Source: Actinomycetota bacterium | GTDB taxonomy: Bacteria > Actinomycetota > Thermoleophilia > Gaiellales > Gaiellaceae | Assembly (NCBI GenBank): GCA_013812465.1 | Contig: JACCTK010000401.1 | Coordinates: forward strand, 1-6,708 | Reading direction: 5' to 3' | Length of the DNA: 6,708 nt | Part shown: piece by piece, positions 1-5,765 of the stretch | Position numbering within the stretch: the first letter of the stretch is position 1 | Layout: each line of letters starts with the position of its first letter | Made by a program: the position numbers and the translations under genes | Notes under the pieces: model-generated | Told to the model about the DNA's origin: nothing | The model's database searches: none | What the model saw: only the letters and a program-made list of their open reading frames with translations

Positions 1-120
1 GTCCTGACGTCTCACCGGCCGAGGCCGCACGCGGGCGAGGACGCCCATCGCGGCCGGATAGCAGGCGTGTGTCCAAGCGAGGGCGCCGAGCGACCCCCAG
101 AAGAGCGCCTTTGCGATCAC
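1..120 (-). CDS. Family 2 glycosyltransferase, N-terminal fragment (runs off left edge)
   Basis: Forty codons are visible, read from a GTG at 120-118 to the window edge with no stop. The translation begins MIAKALFWGSLGALAWTHAC and continues to a RVRPRPVRRQD-like basic stretch. A hydrophobic segment over residues 5-29, with aromatic residues and a CYP turn, is followed by Arg/Pro-rich sequence. This is the usual opening of membrane-anchored GT2 enzymes of the exopolysaccharide type, where a first transmembrane helix precedes the cytoplasmic GT-A domain. The start is fixed by the GTGA overlap with the stop of the preceding gene (TGA at 119-117), which implies translational coupling in one operon. 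The catalytic domain lies outside the window, so the GT2 call rests on the N-terminal pattern and the neighbours only. It is too short to exclude another membrane protein. Confidence 0.62.
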   Translation of the reverse strand, partial: MIAKALFWGSLGALAWTHACYPAAMGVLARVRPRPVRRQD

Positions 121-1337
121 GCCGCGAGCAGCTCTCGAACGAGCGCCCGATAGCGCTCCATCGCGACGACGCGATCCGCCTCCTCCTCGACGAAGTCACG
201 TCCTCTGCGCCCCATCTCCGCGAGGTCGTACTCGCCGTCGGCGGCGGAGCGGATCGCGCGCGCGAGAAGGTCGGGCCTGCCTGGGGGGATGACGACTCCG
301 CATCCGACCTCCCGTACAAGGCGGGCGGTCTCGCTCTCGTCCTCCGCCGCCGCGATCACCGGCCTGCCCGCGGAGAGGATCCCGTACAGGCGGCTCGGAA
401 CGACGTAGCCGGCGAGGCCCTTGGCGAGACCGACCACGTGAATGTCGGCGCTCGAGAGCGAGAACGGCAGGCGTTCGCGCTTCTGGTAGGGAAGGAAACG
501 CACCGTGTCGTCGACCTCGAGCGTGTCGGCGAGAGTGACCATCTCCGCATGACGCGCGCCGAAGCCGGCGATCACGATTCGGAGGTCACTTCGGTCGCGG
601 AGAAACGTCGCGGCGCGAACCAGGCTGTCCAGGTCCTGCGCATGTCCCACGTTGCCGGAATGCATAACGACGAAGGACGACACCAGATCGTGACTTCCCG
701 CCCATTCGTTGTCTCGCGGCTGAGGCGTGATCGCGCGCGTGTCGACCCAGTTCGGAATCACGCGGAGACGTTCCGGAGGCGCTCCCTTGGCCTCGAGGCG
801 GTCGCGCATCGTCTCTCCAATGGCGACGATTCGGTCCGCGCGGCGCAGGTACGCGCCAACGAGTCCGCCGAGCACGCCTACAACGGCGGGGTTGCGGAGC
901 CTGTCGAGCTCAGTGGCGATTTCGGGAAACACGTCTTGGCTGATGACGAGAACCGGGATCCCGAAGCGGCGGCCGACGGCGACTCCGAGATCGCCCACGA
1001 TCGGCGGGTCCGTCATGCAGAGCACGAGGTCGGGCGCGGGGCCGCGCAACGCGTGCGCGAGCGCGGCGCCGAGGTAGGAGAAGTAGTTCACGGCACGCCG
1101 GCCGAGCTCCGAGCGCTCGTACGACGTGGACGAGACTCGGACGATGCGGACGCCGTTGTGCTCGTCGTCGCGCGGCGCGTCCTCGTGGCCGTGGAGGACG
1201 CCCGTAACGACCTCGACCTCGTAGTCCTCCGCGAGCGCCTCGCAGAGCTCGGTCAGAAGATGCGCGGTCGCCTCGACGCCCGGCCAGTAGTACTGGTTGA
1301 GCACGAGGATTCGCCGCCGCCGACCGTCGAGGGACAC
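117..1337 (-). CDS. GT4 glycosyltransferase, WbuB-like
   Basis: This gene encodes 406 residues, a normal length for GT4 (GT-B fold, retaining). The N-terminal acceptor domain opens with ILVLNQYYWPGVEATAHLLT (about 10-29), the WbuB/WbpH-type pattern. DPPIVGDLG (about 110-118) and the QDVFPE region (134-139) also fit that subgroup. The C-terminal donor domain has PNWVD (195-199), HSGNVGHAQDL (226-236), the VIAGFG strand (255-260), VPSRLYGILSAGRPVIA (313-329) and acidic residues around 332-343, where the nucleotide-sugar diphosphate is expected to bind. WbuB-type enzymes transfer an N-acetylated deoxyhexosamine in O-antigen synthesis; the sugar used here cannot be told. The start is GTG at 1337-1335. 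An in-frame TAG stands only three codons upstream and no other start precedes the first strand. No clear Shine-Dalgarno is seen. It follows a repeat-bearing gap and overlaps the next GT2 start by four bases. Confidence 0.9.
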   Translation of the reverse strand: MSLDGRRRRILVLNQYYWPGVEATAHLLTELCEALAEDYEVEVVTGVLHGHEDAPRDDEHNGVRIVRVSSTSYERSELGRRAVNYFSYLGAALAHALRGPAPDLVLCMTDPPIVGDLGVAVGRRFGIPVLVISQDVFPEIATELDRLRNPAVVGVLGGLVGAYLRRADRIVAIGETMRDRLEAKGAPPERLRVIPNWVDTRAITPQPRDNEWAGSHDLVSSFVVMHSGNVGHAQDLDSLVRAATFLRDRSDLRIVIAGFGARHAEMVTLADTLEVDDTVRFLPYQKRERLPFSLSSADIHVVGLAKGLAGYVVPSRLYGILSAGRPVIAAAEDESETARLVREVGCGVVIPPGRPDLLARAIRSAADGEYDLAEMGRRGRDFVEEEADRVVAMERYRALVRELLAA

Positions 1338-1403
1338 GCGGCAAGGCTAGACGACCCCGCGGCCCGCTCTCAGCCGAAGCCGCCCGCTGCGCCGAACGGC
1401 CGT

Positions 1404-1455
1404 CTTTACAGTGCCTGGCACTGTAAGCGTTGAAAGTGTGTGCCGATTTGTCCAC
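1404..1455. repeat. Palindromic intergenic repeat, copy 1
   Basis: This copy has a palindrome at 1406-1426 with two perfect 10-base arms around a single central T at 1416; the core is ACAGTGCC-T-GGCACTGT. It is followed by about 28 bases of flank that are also shared with copy 2. Aligned without gaps, the two 52-base units match at about 42 positions, 23 of 24 in the palindrome half. The units are in the same orientation, 113 bases apart. Together with copy 2 this accounts for much of the 257-base gap between the GT2-GT4 gene and the WbuB-like gene. No T-tract follows the stem, so it is not a standard intrinsic terminator. It could be a REP-like mobile repeat, an mRNA hairpin or a protein-binding site; the sequence alone does not decide. 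Confidence 0.85.
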
Positions 1456-1516
1456 CGTCGGCGCTGTCCATTTGCGGCCGTCGCGCTTGGAGTCAACGCC
1501 AACAAAAGGCCGAGCT

Positions 1517-1568
1517 CTTAACAGTGCCTGGCACTGTAAGGGTGAAAACTTTGCGCCGATCCTTCCAC
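1517..1568. repeat. Palindromic intergenic repeat, copy 2
   Basis: This is the second copy of the unit. The palindrome core at 1521-1537 has two 8-base arms around T1529. A T-to-A change at 1520 breaks the outer pairing that copy 1 keeps. The downstream flank (G.GT..AAA, then GCCGAT and TCCAC) is conserved with copy 1 at about 19 of 28 positions, so the repeated unit is longer than the palindrome. Its end lies 26 bases from the stop codon of the GT2-GT4 gene (TAG at 1597-1595), so a transcript of that gene would carry it just after the stop. Confidence 0.85.
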
Positions 1569-1594
1569 AGGGGCCGTGGCCGATGCGGCGCGCG

Positions 1595-3850
1595 CTACTC
1601 GCCGACGGCTTCCCGCACCGCGGCGAGGAAGCCGGCGACGCTCCGGCCGTAGCCCCAGTCCTGCGCGAGCTCCCGCGAGCGCGCTCCGAAGGCGCGCCGC
1701 AGGGTTGGATTCGTCGCCAGCCGCCGGAGGGCAATCGCCGCGGCGTCGACGTCTCCGGCCGCAACGAGGAACCCGTTCTCGCCGTGGTGGAGGAGATCGG
1801 GGGCGGCGCCGACCCGGTCCGAGAGGACGAGCGGCAAGCCACAGGCGGCGGCCTCGTTGACGACGACAGCCCACGGCTCGCGCTCCGAGAGGAGCGCGAA
1901 GACATCGGCGACGACATAGACCTCGACGATTCGCTTCCACTCGCGGTCACCAGCCAACGTGAGCCGCACACCGCGGACGCCGGCGAGATCCTCGAGCGGC
2001 TCGCGCTCCGGTCCATCCCCGGCGACAACGAGGAGGAATCGCGCGTCGCCTGCCTGAGCGACCGCGTGAAGGAGAACGTCGAGACCTTTCTCGGCTGCGA
2101 GCCTGGCCACCGAGAGCACGACCACGTCGTCGGGTCCAGCACCGAGCTCCTCGCGAAGCTCGGTCCGGCGTCCGGCCAGCCGGTCGGCTTGCTCGCCGAA
2201 TCGTTCGACGTCGATCGTGTTCGCAAAGACGCGCACCCGCTCGGGCCGCGCGCCGCGGGCGATCATCGACCGTCGCGCGAGCGTCCCGGTGACGAGGACG
2301 CCGGAGGCGCCTTCGACCACCCGCGGCACGACCGCCCCTTTCACCCTGCGCCGCCAACCGGGGCGAGGGCCTTCGTCGTGACTCTCGACGACGAGCACGT
2401 ACGGCACACGCCGAACGCGACACCAGGCGATAGCGGCTTGCGCCGCGAAGGTGCTCCAGCCGGAGACGACAACCACCTCCGGCCGTGCGCCCTCAAGGGC
2501 TCGTGCGATGCCCGGAGTGACCGGATAGTCGTGGTGCAGGAGCCTCTGGGCGCCTGGTAGAAGCGCCCCGCGAAGGAAGACGGCTCGGTGCCGGGGCTCG
2601 ACGTGCCACGTCCTCCCGGCGACGGTTCGCGCGGCGTAGAGGACCGTGAGCTCGACCTCCGGCAGCGCCGCGACCCGGTCGAGCAGCGGCGCGCGGTAGG
2701 GCGTGGGCTCGGGGAAGACCGCGGTGACGCGGATGGCGCCCGGCTCAGCCGCGGCAGGAGCGAACGACCTTGTAACAGTCTGTTGCAAGGCGGACTCTCG
2801 CACGCCGCCGAGCCATTCGATGGCTTCGAGTCGCGCGCTTCGGGCGCTGACAATGCGGCGTGCGCGGCGGAGCGAAGCATGGGCTGGGAGCTGTGGGTCC
2901 AACGAGGCAGCCAGGCGCAGAAGCCGGCCGCGAGCTCGGCCCGATGCCTGCAGCGAGAGACGGGCCAGAGCTCGTGCGGCAACCTCACGCGCAGGTTTCG
3001 ACCTTGTAACAGACTGTTGCAAGATCAGCTCGAAGGCGCGCAGGAGGTCGACGTAAGCGGAAGCCGCGGCCTCCAGGCGCTCGGCTTCGACCGGGAGGCC
3101 TGCGCCGACCCGCCGCGCGAGCTGTGCCCGGTCGACGCCCAGCCCCGGCGCGACGCGCTCGATCTCGCGCAAAGACACGCGCGCCTGGAACTCCCGCTGG
3201 ATCGACGCGCGCGCCTGCGACGCCTGGCCCGGATGCACGCGATAGAGAACGAGCGGCTCTGCCAAGTTGTCGCCCTCGACGTGCGCGAGCAACCGCGTCC
3301 ACAGGTCGTAGTCCTCGCTCTCCAAGTAGGCGGAGTCGTACCGCAGCCCGTGTTGCTCGAGCGCCTCGCGGTCAACGAGCACGCTCGGATGGAAGAACGG
3401 GGAGCTGAAAAGCGCCGCCCACCGAACCGCGACCGGACCGGACGGCATCACGTGAAGCGCCCCCGGCTCCGATCCGTCCAGCTCCAGCACCGCGCTACCC
3501 ACGACTCCGATCGACGACCCCGACACCATCCGCTGGAGCTGCCGTTCCAGCCGCCGCGGAAAGGCGATGTCGTCGGCATCAAGCCTCGCGACATAGCGCC
3601 CTCGTGCCTCGTCGAGCCCACGGTTGAGCGACACCGCGAGCCCCAGCCGCTCGGCGTTTCGAAGCACGCGCAGCCGCGCATCGCCGACTCGGGACAAGAT
3701 CTTCGGTGTGGCGTCCGTCGACCCGTCATCGACCACGATCAGCTCGAGATCGGAGACGCTCTGGCGAAGCACGCTCGCCAGCGCTTCTCGCAGGTGCCGC
3801 TCGCCGTTCGAGACAGCGAGCAGCACGGACACGAGCGGGGCGGCGGGCAC
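1595..3850 (-). CDS. Two-domain GT2-GT4 glycosyltransferase (fusion)
   Basis: This gene encodes 751 residues. Residues 1-210 are a GT-A fold GT2: LVSVLLAVSNG (6-16), VVDDGSTDAT (39-48), RNAERLGLAVSLNRGLD (64-80), the metal-binding DAD in ARLDADD (88-94), HPSVLVDREAL (154-164) and the catalytic ESEDYDLW (177-184). An Ala/Arg-rich helical tail runs to about 350. Residues 372-751 are a GT-B fold GT4: IRVTAVFPEPTPYR (373-386), SVARLAAEKGLDVLL (580-594), GDGPE (611-615) and an intact EX7E (E658, E666) in REPWAVVVNEAAACGLP. It may therefore add two sugars in succession. The start is GTG at 3850, close before the first GT2 strand, with a weak GGCAGG upstream. Two in-frame palindromes encode LQQSVTRS (277-284) and LQQTVTRS (355-362), the second at the domain junction. 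GTG at 2803-2801 (V350) could start a separate 402-residue GT4, so this may be two genes in one open frame or a true fusion. Confidence 0.87.
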   Translation of the reverse strand: MPAAPLVSVLLAVSNGERHLREALASVLRQSVSDLELIVVDDGSTDATPKILSRVGDARLRVLRNAERLGLAVSLNRGLDEARGRYVARLDADDIAFPRRLERQLQRMVSGSSIGVVGSAVLELDGSEPGALHVMPSGPVAVRWAALFSSPFFHPSVLVDREALEQHGLRYDSAYLESEDYDLWTRLLAHVEGDNLAEPLVLYRVHPGQASQARASIQREFQARVSLREIERVAPGLGVDRAQLARRVGAGLPVEAERLEAAASAYVDLLRAFELILQQSVTRSKPAREVAARALARLSLQASGRARGRLLRLAASLDPQLPAHASLRRARRIVSARSARLEAIEWLGGVRESALQQTVTRSFAPAAAEPGAIRVTAVFPEPTPYRAPLLDRVAALPEVELTVLYAARTVAGRTWHVEPRHRAVFLRGALLPGAQRLLHHDYPVTPGIARALEGARPEVVVVSGWSTFAAQAAIAWCRVRRVPYVLVVESHDEGPRPGWRRRVKGAVVPRVVEGASGVLVTGTLARRSMIARGARPERVRVFANTIDVERFGEQADRLAGRRTELREELGAGPDDVVVLSVARLAAEKGLDVLLHAVAQAGDARFLLVVAGDGPEREPLEDLAGVRGVRLTLAGDREWKRIVEVYVVADVFALLSEREPWAVVVNEAAACGLPLVLSDRVGAAPDLLHHGENGFLVAAGDVDAAAIALRRLATNPTLRRAFGARSRELAQDWGYGRSVAGFLAAVREAVGE
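2765..2790. repeat. In-gene palindrome, copy A
   Basis: Arms CTTGTAACAG and CTGTTGCAAG surround a central T (2779). The palindrome spans 2768-2790 with one T/G mismatch (2773 against 2785). It shares a 25-base block, differing only at the centre base, with copy B 234 bases away in the same orientation. It lies inside the GT2-GT4 gene and is read on the minus strand as LQQTVTRS. This is the junction between the GT2 tail and the first GT4 strand, directly after the candidate internal start at 2803. Confidence 0.85.
2999..3023. repeat. In-gene palindrome, copy B
   Basis: Same arms as copy A, here around a central A (3013). The palindrome spans 3003-3023, with the T/G mismatch at the same position (3007 against 3019). 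It is read in the minus-strand gene as LQQSVTRS, in the C-terminal helical tail of the GT2 domain. The spacing to copy A, 234 bases or 78 codons, is a multiple of three, so both copies use the same coding frame. Both lack stops in that frame, whereas one plus-strand frame has TAA. Confidence 0.85.
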
Positions 3851-3873
3851 GGACCTGCCGTAGCCTACGACGC
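3851..3873. promoter_or_regulatory. Divergent start gap with a symmetric -10-like element
   Basis: Only 23 bases separate the GTG starts of the divergent GT2-GT4 (3850, minus) and GT2 (3874, plus) genes. The gap holds an 11-base palindrome at 3859-3869 (CGTAG-C-CTACG). It gives TAGCCT on the plus strand (3861-3866) and TAGGCT on the minus strand (3867-3862), each matching the TAnnnT core of a sigma-70 -10 box. The plus box ends 7 bases before GTG, which would give a leaderless transcript. The minus box ends 11 bases before its GTG. No -35 box is recognisable on either side, so this is a weak, position-based prediction. Confidence 0.35.
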
Positions 3874-4719
3874 GTGCGCCAAGAGCTTCCGTCGTTCGAC
3901 CTCGTCGTCGCGACGGTCGGCCGCGTGCAGGAGCTCGAGCGCTTCCTCACCACGCTCGAGTTCCAAACGCATCAGCGCTTTCGGGTGATCCTCGTCGACC
4001 AGAACCCGGACGACCGGCTGGACGACGTGGTTGAGGCGACGAGTCTCGACATCCTCCATCTTCGGTCCGAGCCCGGGCTCTCGCGCGCGCGCAACGCGGG
4101 TCTCGCCCACGTGACCGCCGACATCGTCGCGTTTCCCGACGACGACTGCGCCTACGAACAAGGTCTCCTCACCCTTATCGGCGGACTCCTCGCGGGCGAC
4201 TCGAGGCTCGACGGCGTCACCGGGCGGAGCGTCGACCGCGGCGGCCGCTCTTCGTCCTCGTGGAAGCGGGACACGACCCTCCTGACCGACCACAACCTTT
4301 GGAATCGCGCCATCTCGTACACGATCTTCGTCCGGCGTCGAGTGGTCGAGCGGGTGGGGGTGTTCGACGAGCGCCTCGGGCTCGGCTCGCCCGAGCCGTG
4401 GTCTTCGGGCGAGGAGATCGACTACCTCATTCGCGCGGTGAGGAGTGGGGCCAGAATCCGCTACGACCCGTCGCTCACGGTTCGCCACGACGACAGCGGC
4501 CACGGGATAGGGTCTCGGGACGGTGCCAGCGTCGGGTATCTGCTGCGAAAGCACCACTACCCGAAGCGGACCGTCTCGCGCATGCTCGTTCGCCCGGCCG
4601 GCGGCATGCTTGCCTCCCTCGCCCGCCGCGACCTCGGCCGCGTCCGCTTCCAGGCGGCGACGCTCCGCGGACGAGTCCGCGGCTACCGGGAGGCGAGCTC
4701 CGAGAACAAGACCGAATGA
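3874..4719 (+). CDS. Family 2 glycosyltransferase
   Basis: This gene encodes 281 residues forming one GT-A domain. Motifs are FDLVVATVGRVQELERFL (8-25), ILVDQNPDD (39-47), the donor-base region GLSRARNAGL (68-77), the metal-binding FPDDDC (87-92), VFDERLGLGS (163-172) and the GEEIDYLIRAVRSG helix (179-192) with the likely catalytic acidic pair. The basic C-terminal tail has no obvious transmembrane helix, so the enzyme is probably cytoplasmic or peripheral. It likely transfers a sugar to a lipid-linked or glycan acceptor; donor unknown. The frame is open for 56 more codons upstream, but those are Arg-rich and lie opposite the GT2 domain of the divergent gene. GTG at 3874 gives the normal GT2 opening. 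It is the only plus-strand gene here, 23 bases from the divergent start and overlapping the opposing GT4 by 37 bases at its 3' end. Confidence 0.9.
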   Translation: MRQELPSFDLVVATVGRVQELERFLTTLEFQTHQRFRVILVDQNPDDRLDDVVEATSLDILHLRSEPGLSRARNAGLAHVTADIVAFPDDDCAYEQGLLTLIGGLLAGDSRLDGVTGRSVDRGGRSSSSWKRDTTLLTDHNLWNRAISYTIFVRRRVVERVGVFDERLGLGSPEPWSSGEEIDYLIRAVRSGARIRYDPSLTVRHDDSGHGIGSRDGASVGYLLRKHHYPKRTVSRMLVRPAGGMLASLARRDLGRVRFQAATLRGRVRGYREASSENKTE

Positions 4720-5765
4720 CGCTCGAGCCAGGGCTCGAGTGAGAACCGCTCGACCGCCCTGGCCCTCGCTCTCGAGGCGTACCCCGCCAGGTCGGCGAGC
4801 ACGAGGCCGACGGCGTCGGCGAGCGCCTCGGGCTCGGGCGGCTCGTCTAGTTCCCACGACTCCGGGTGCGGAACGCCGACTCCGCCCTCGTCGCCGACGA
4901 GCTCCACCGTGCCGCCGCTGGCCGGATAGACGACGGGAAGCCCGGTGGCCATCGCCTCGAGCACGAGAGTCGGGCAGGGGTCGAGCACCTTCGTGTGCAG
5001 GAGCAGGTGCGCTCTACGGAAGACGCCAGGCGCGTCGCGCTGCGCGTACTCGCCAACCAGCTCCACGTGGCTCCTGAGCCCGAGCTCGTCGATGAGCGGC
5101 TCGGCCGGCGACACGAGGCGGCCCGTCACGAGCAGGCGCGCGTCGGGATGCCGCGAGAGCAGGGTGGCGAGTGTCCGCAGCGCCAGCTCCAGACGATAAG
5201 CCTGGGTCTGGTCGCCGCCCAGGAGCAGGACGGGGCCGTTCGCGGGTGAGGTCTCCCCCGGCGTGAAGTGATTCACGTCCACTGCGTTCGGCAGGACTTC
5301 GCACGATCCACGCGCCTCGCCGAGGAAGAGATCGGCCGAACGCTTCGAGAACGCGCTCTGGTAGAGCACATGGTCTGCGGCGAGGAGAGCGCGACGGAGC
5401 GGCCGGTTGACCGCCTCGGCATCCTCCCCCGCCCAACCCGGATAGCCGACCCCGTCCTGGTTCACGACAACGGGAATCTGTCGCCGCCGGGCCAGTCGCA
5501 GCAACGGCTCGAGGTCGCGTGGAAGCCACGTGGACCCGAGGTAGAGGACGGAGAAGTCGCTCGGGCTGTTCGGGAAGCGCCCGCTCAGCTTCTGCGCTTT
5601 GGCGGTTCCCCCCGCTGCCCGCTCGCCGGGTGCCGGAACCTGGTCGTGGCCGTAGAACACGCGGACACCTGGCGCAGGTCGTCCTCGCGCCAGCAGGCGG
5701 GCCCAGCGCGCGCCCGCGCGCGTGTAGCGCCGAAGCCGCGCGAGGCTCAGATCCAGCTTGCTCAA
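4683..5765 (-). CDS. GT4 glycosyltransferase
   Basis: This gene encodes 360 residues, a usual GT4 length. The N-terminal half has RVFYGHDQVPAPGE (35-48), GGTAKAQKL and FPNSP (52-68), VLYLGSTWLPRD (73-84), NQDGVGYPGW (102-111) and DHVLYQSAFSKRSADLFLG (131-149). The C-terminal half has LPNAVDVNHFTP (158-169), LLLGGDQTQAYR (180-191), LLVTGRL (211-217) and DPCPTLVLEAMATGLPVV (262-279). In the EX7E motif the first acid is Asp (D262, E270), which I recall as common in this subgroup. It is a retaining transferase; the sugar is unknown. The start is a rare TTG at 5765-5763 overlapping the TGA of the upstream GT4 (TTGA). Upstream codons in this frame are an Arg-rich shadow of that gene, and no ATG or GTG gives a sensible N-terminus. 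The TAG stop lies inside the last codons of the convergent GT2 gene. Confidence 0.88.
   Translation of the reverse strand: MSKLDLSLARLRRYTRAGARWARLLARGRPAPGVRVFYGHDQVPAPGERAAGGTAKAQKLSGRFPNSPSDFSVLYLGSTWLPRDLEPLLRLARRRQIPVVVNQDGVGYPGWAGEDAEAVNRPLRRALLAADHVLYQSAFSKRSADLFLGEARGSCEVLPNAVDVNHFTPGETSPANGPVLLLGGDQTQAYRLELALRTLATLLSRHPDARLLVTGRLVSPAEPLIDELGLRSHVELVGEYAQRDAPGVFRRAHLLLHTKVLDPCPTLVLEAMATGLPVVYPASGGTVELVGDEGGVGVPHPESWELDEPPEPEALADAVGLVLADLAGYASRARARAVERFSLEPWLERHSVLFSELASR

Noticed and set aside
69..1433. Long plus-strand open frame (454 codons), with similar ones at 1430-2560 and 2588-3988
   Set aside because: They lie antisense to clear glycosyltransferases, have Arg/Asp/Ala-rich composition without any domain motif, and cross intergenic repeats. 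They are GC-driven shadow frames.
1470..1496. Promoter for the WbuB-like gene: TTGACT (1496-1491, minus)
   Set aside because: The hexamer 17 bases downstream is AAATGG, a poor -10 match; no convincing pair was found.
1404..1568. Intrinsic terminators formed by the intergenic palindromes
   Set aside because: The stems are good but neither strand has a U-tract after the stem.
1404..1568. CRISPR array
   Set aside because: Only two palindromic copies, with drifting flanks and no regular spacers or cas genes.
910..2226. Minus-strand 438-codon frame crossing two genes
   Set aside because: Out of frame with both glycosyltransferases, Arg/Ser/Pro-rich, and reads through the intergenic repeats.
3706..3873. 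N-terminal extension of the plus-strand GT2 to an ATG at 3706
   Set aside because: The 56 extra residues are Arg-rich, unlike GT2, and are antisense to the conserved GT2 motifs of the divergent gene.
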